This document shows positions 63,445 through 64,000 of a stretch of DNA of 64,000 nt, piece after piece. The stretch is from Caldilineaceae bacterium. GTDB lineage: Bacteria; Chloroflexota; Anaerolineae; Caldilineales; Caldilineaceae. The stretch is from assembly GCA_019637645.1 (NCBI GenBank), contig JAHBVH010000044.1, positions 12,430 to 76,429 of the forward strand. The letters are read 5' to 3'. Both the position numbers and the translations under genes were made by a program. The stretch's first letter is position 1. The number at the start of each line of letters is the position of its first letter. The notes under the pieces are model-generated. The model saw nothing but the letters and a program-made list of their open reading frames with translations. It was not told the origin of the DNA and searched no databases.

Positions 63445-64000
63445 TGCGCTCGCGGCGTACTGGCAGCCCTCCGCGTCTCTGTAGATATAAAATGAACCAA
63501 GCTGATGCTCCAGTGTAACGCCGGTTAATCTGCAATTTAATACGCCTTACCTTGCTGCTTTATCATCACCAAAGGGCCACCGACCGATTTCAGCCCGATT
63601 ACCCCCTTGACGCTCCTACCGCACCATGATATGTTGATGCACGTGATTATCGAGGACGCTGAGTTTGAAGTTAGCCACAGTGTAGGAAACCCTCTTTGTC
63701 ACGGTAGCTTGCCGTCGCCTTTCTGCCACCGACTTTTGTCTGGATTCGGCACTTTGCTACGGCCAACGTGCAGACCGCGCACCGTATTGCACGCGGCTGG
63801 CAGCCTACCGCCCTCTATTCAACACCGATCATCCCACCCCTTGTCCGCAATCAAATTGGTCTATCGTAGCTTACTTTCCCCTGCGCTGTCTAACTGAAAA
63901 CTCAGCTCCTTGTGCTATGTGGTGCGCTGCCCGGCCAACACCGCTTGTCCTATGGGCGAAGTTGATGCAAAATGAAATCGACTTTACCCATATAAATTGC
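63445..64000. other. Terminal region without recognised genes, 556 bp
   Basis: No ribosome binding site, promoter or known protein was recognised. A 96-codon plus-strand frame (63607-63897) has no start signal and no familiar composition. It may be degraded DNA or the start region of a gene outside the window. Confidence 0.4.

Noticed and set aside
63607..63897. 96-codon frame at the right end
   Set aside because: No start signal and no familiar sequence; composition looks like non-coding.
1..64000. tRNA or rRNA genes
   Set aside because: I saw no convincing cloverleaf or rRNA-like sequence, though a tRNA scan was not possible.

Overview
The window reads as one stretch of a free-living bacterial chromosome, most likely Chloroflexota (inference). 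The signs are a mixed GC content of roughly 55%, giant BTAD/NB-ARC/TPR and multi-GAF regulators, an ECF42-type sigma factor with a DGPF (YCII) protein, and many small VOC, DinB, SRPBCC and RibD-type proteins. No rRNA, tRNA, CRISPR array or intact transposase was seen, and no phage genes.

Layout. 1-164: start of an ECF sigma factor running off the left edge. 486-7097: DUF4112 membrane protein, a 1396-residue MASE1/CHASE/PAS/GAF hybrid histidine kinase, and an alditol oxidase-like flavoenzyme with all key residues. 7605-10706 (minus): AraC regulator, MoaD/ThiS-like protein and BNR beta-propeller in one overlapping unit, then a GyrI-like protein and a DinB protein. 11128-13872: MFS transporter with creatininase-like amidohydrolase, then a GNAT. 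13902-17738 (minus): VOC, AraC, YCII and HEAT-like genes plus a truncated AlkZ-like gene. 18059-18590: Phd/RelE toxin-antitoxin pair. 18703-21567 (minus): ECF42 sigma factor, DoxX, Ohr, DUF1697. 21893-24220: SDR and aroA. 24331-28478: GyrI-like/AraC genes, a PadR regulator with a membrane protein, MmcQ, WYL regulator. 28641-33303: VOC, epoxide hydrolase, PanB-like enzyme, XRE-cupin regulator, GNAT, HD hydrolase. 33422-43870: short UvrA-like ABC protein (minus), PhyH (plus), and a minus-strand series of VOC, F420-type, RibD-type, AraC and ClbS genes and an N-truncated serine hydrolase. 44516-47890: BTAD/NB-ARC/TPR regulator. 47959-54140 (minus): ArsR-SRPBCC-DoxX operon, MFS exporter, HhH protein, DUF899, VOC. 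54323-55685: HxlR regulator and alpha/beta hydrolase. 56110-63444: four-GAF histidine kinase, two receiver proteins (one membrane-anchored) and a large GH63-type glucosidase.

How the parts work together. Much of 7.6-55 kb resembles a stress, xenobiotic and efflux region built from repeated small modules, each usually a one-component regulator (AraC x4, PadR, WYL, XRE-cupin, ArsR, HxlR) next to one or two small enzymes. Three promoters (upstream of 43870, 50708 and 52270) share an almost identical operator overlapping TTGACA/TA(C/T)AAT boxes, which suggests a local regulon of the ArsR protein. PadR and ArsR appear to be translated from leaderless messages.

The intergenic DNA carries at least two dispersed hairpin families (GACGCGGAT-type and CTGACAGG-type), two related 81-82 bp MITE-like elements, and two short tandem arrays.
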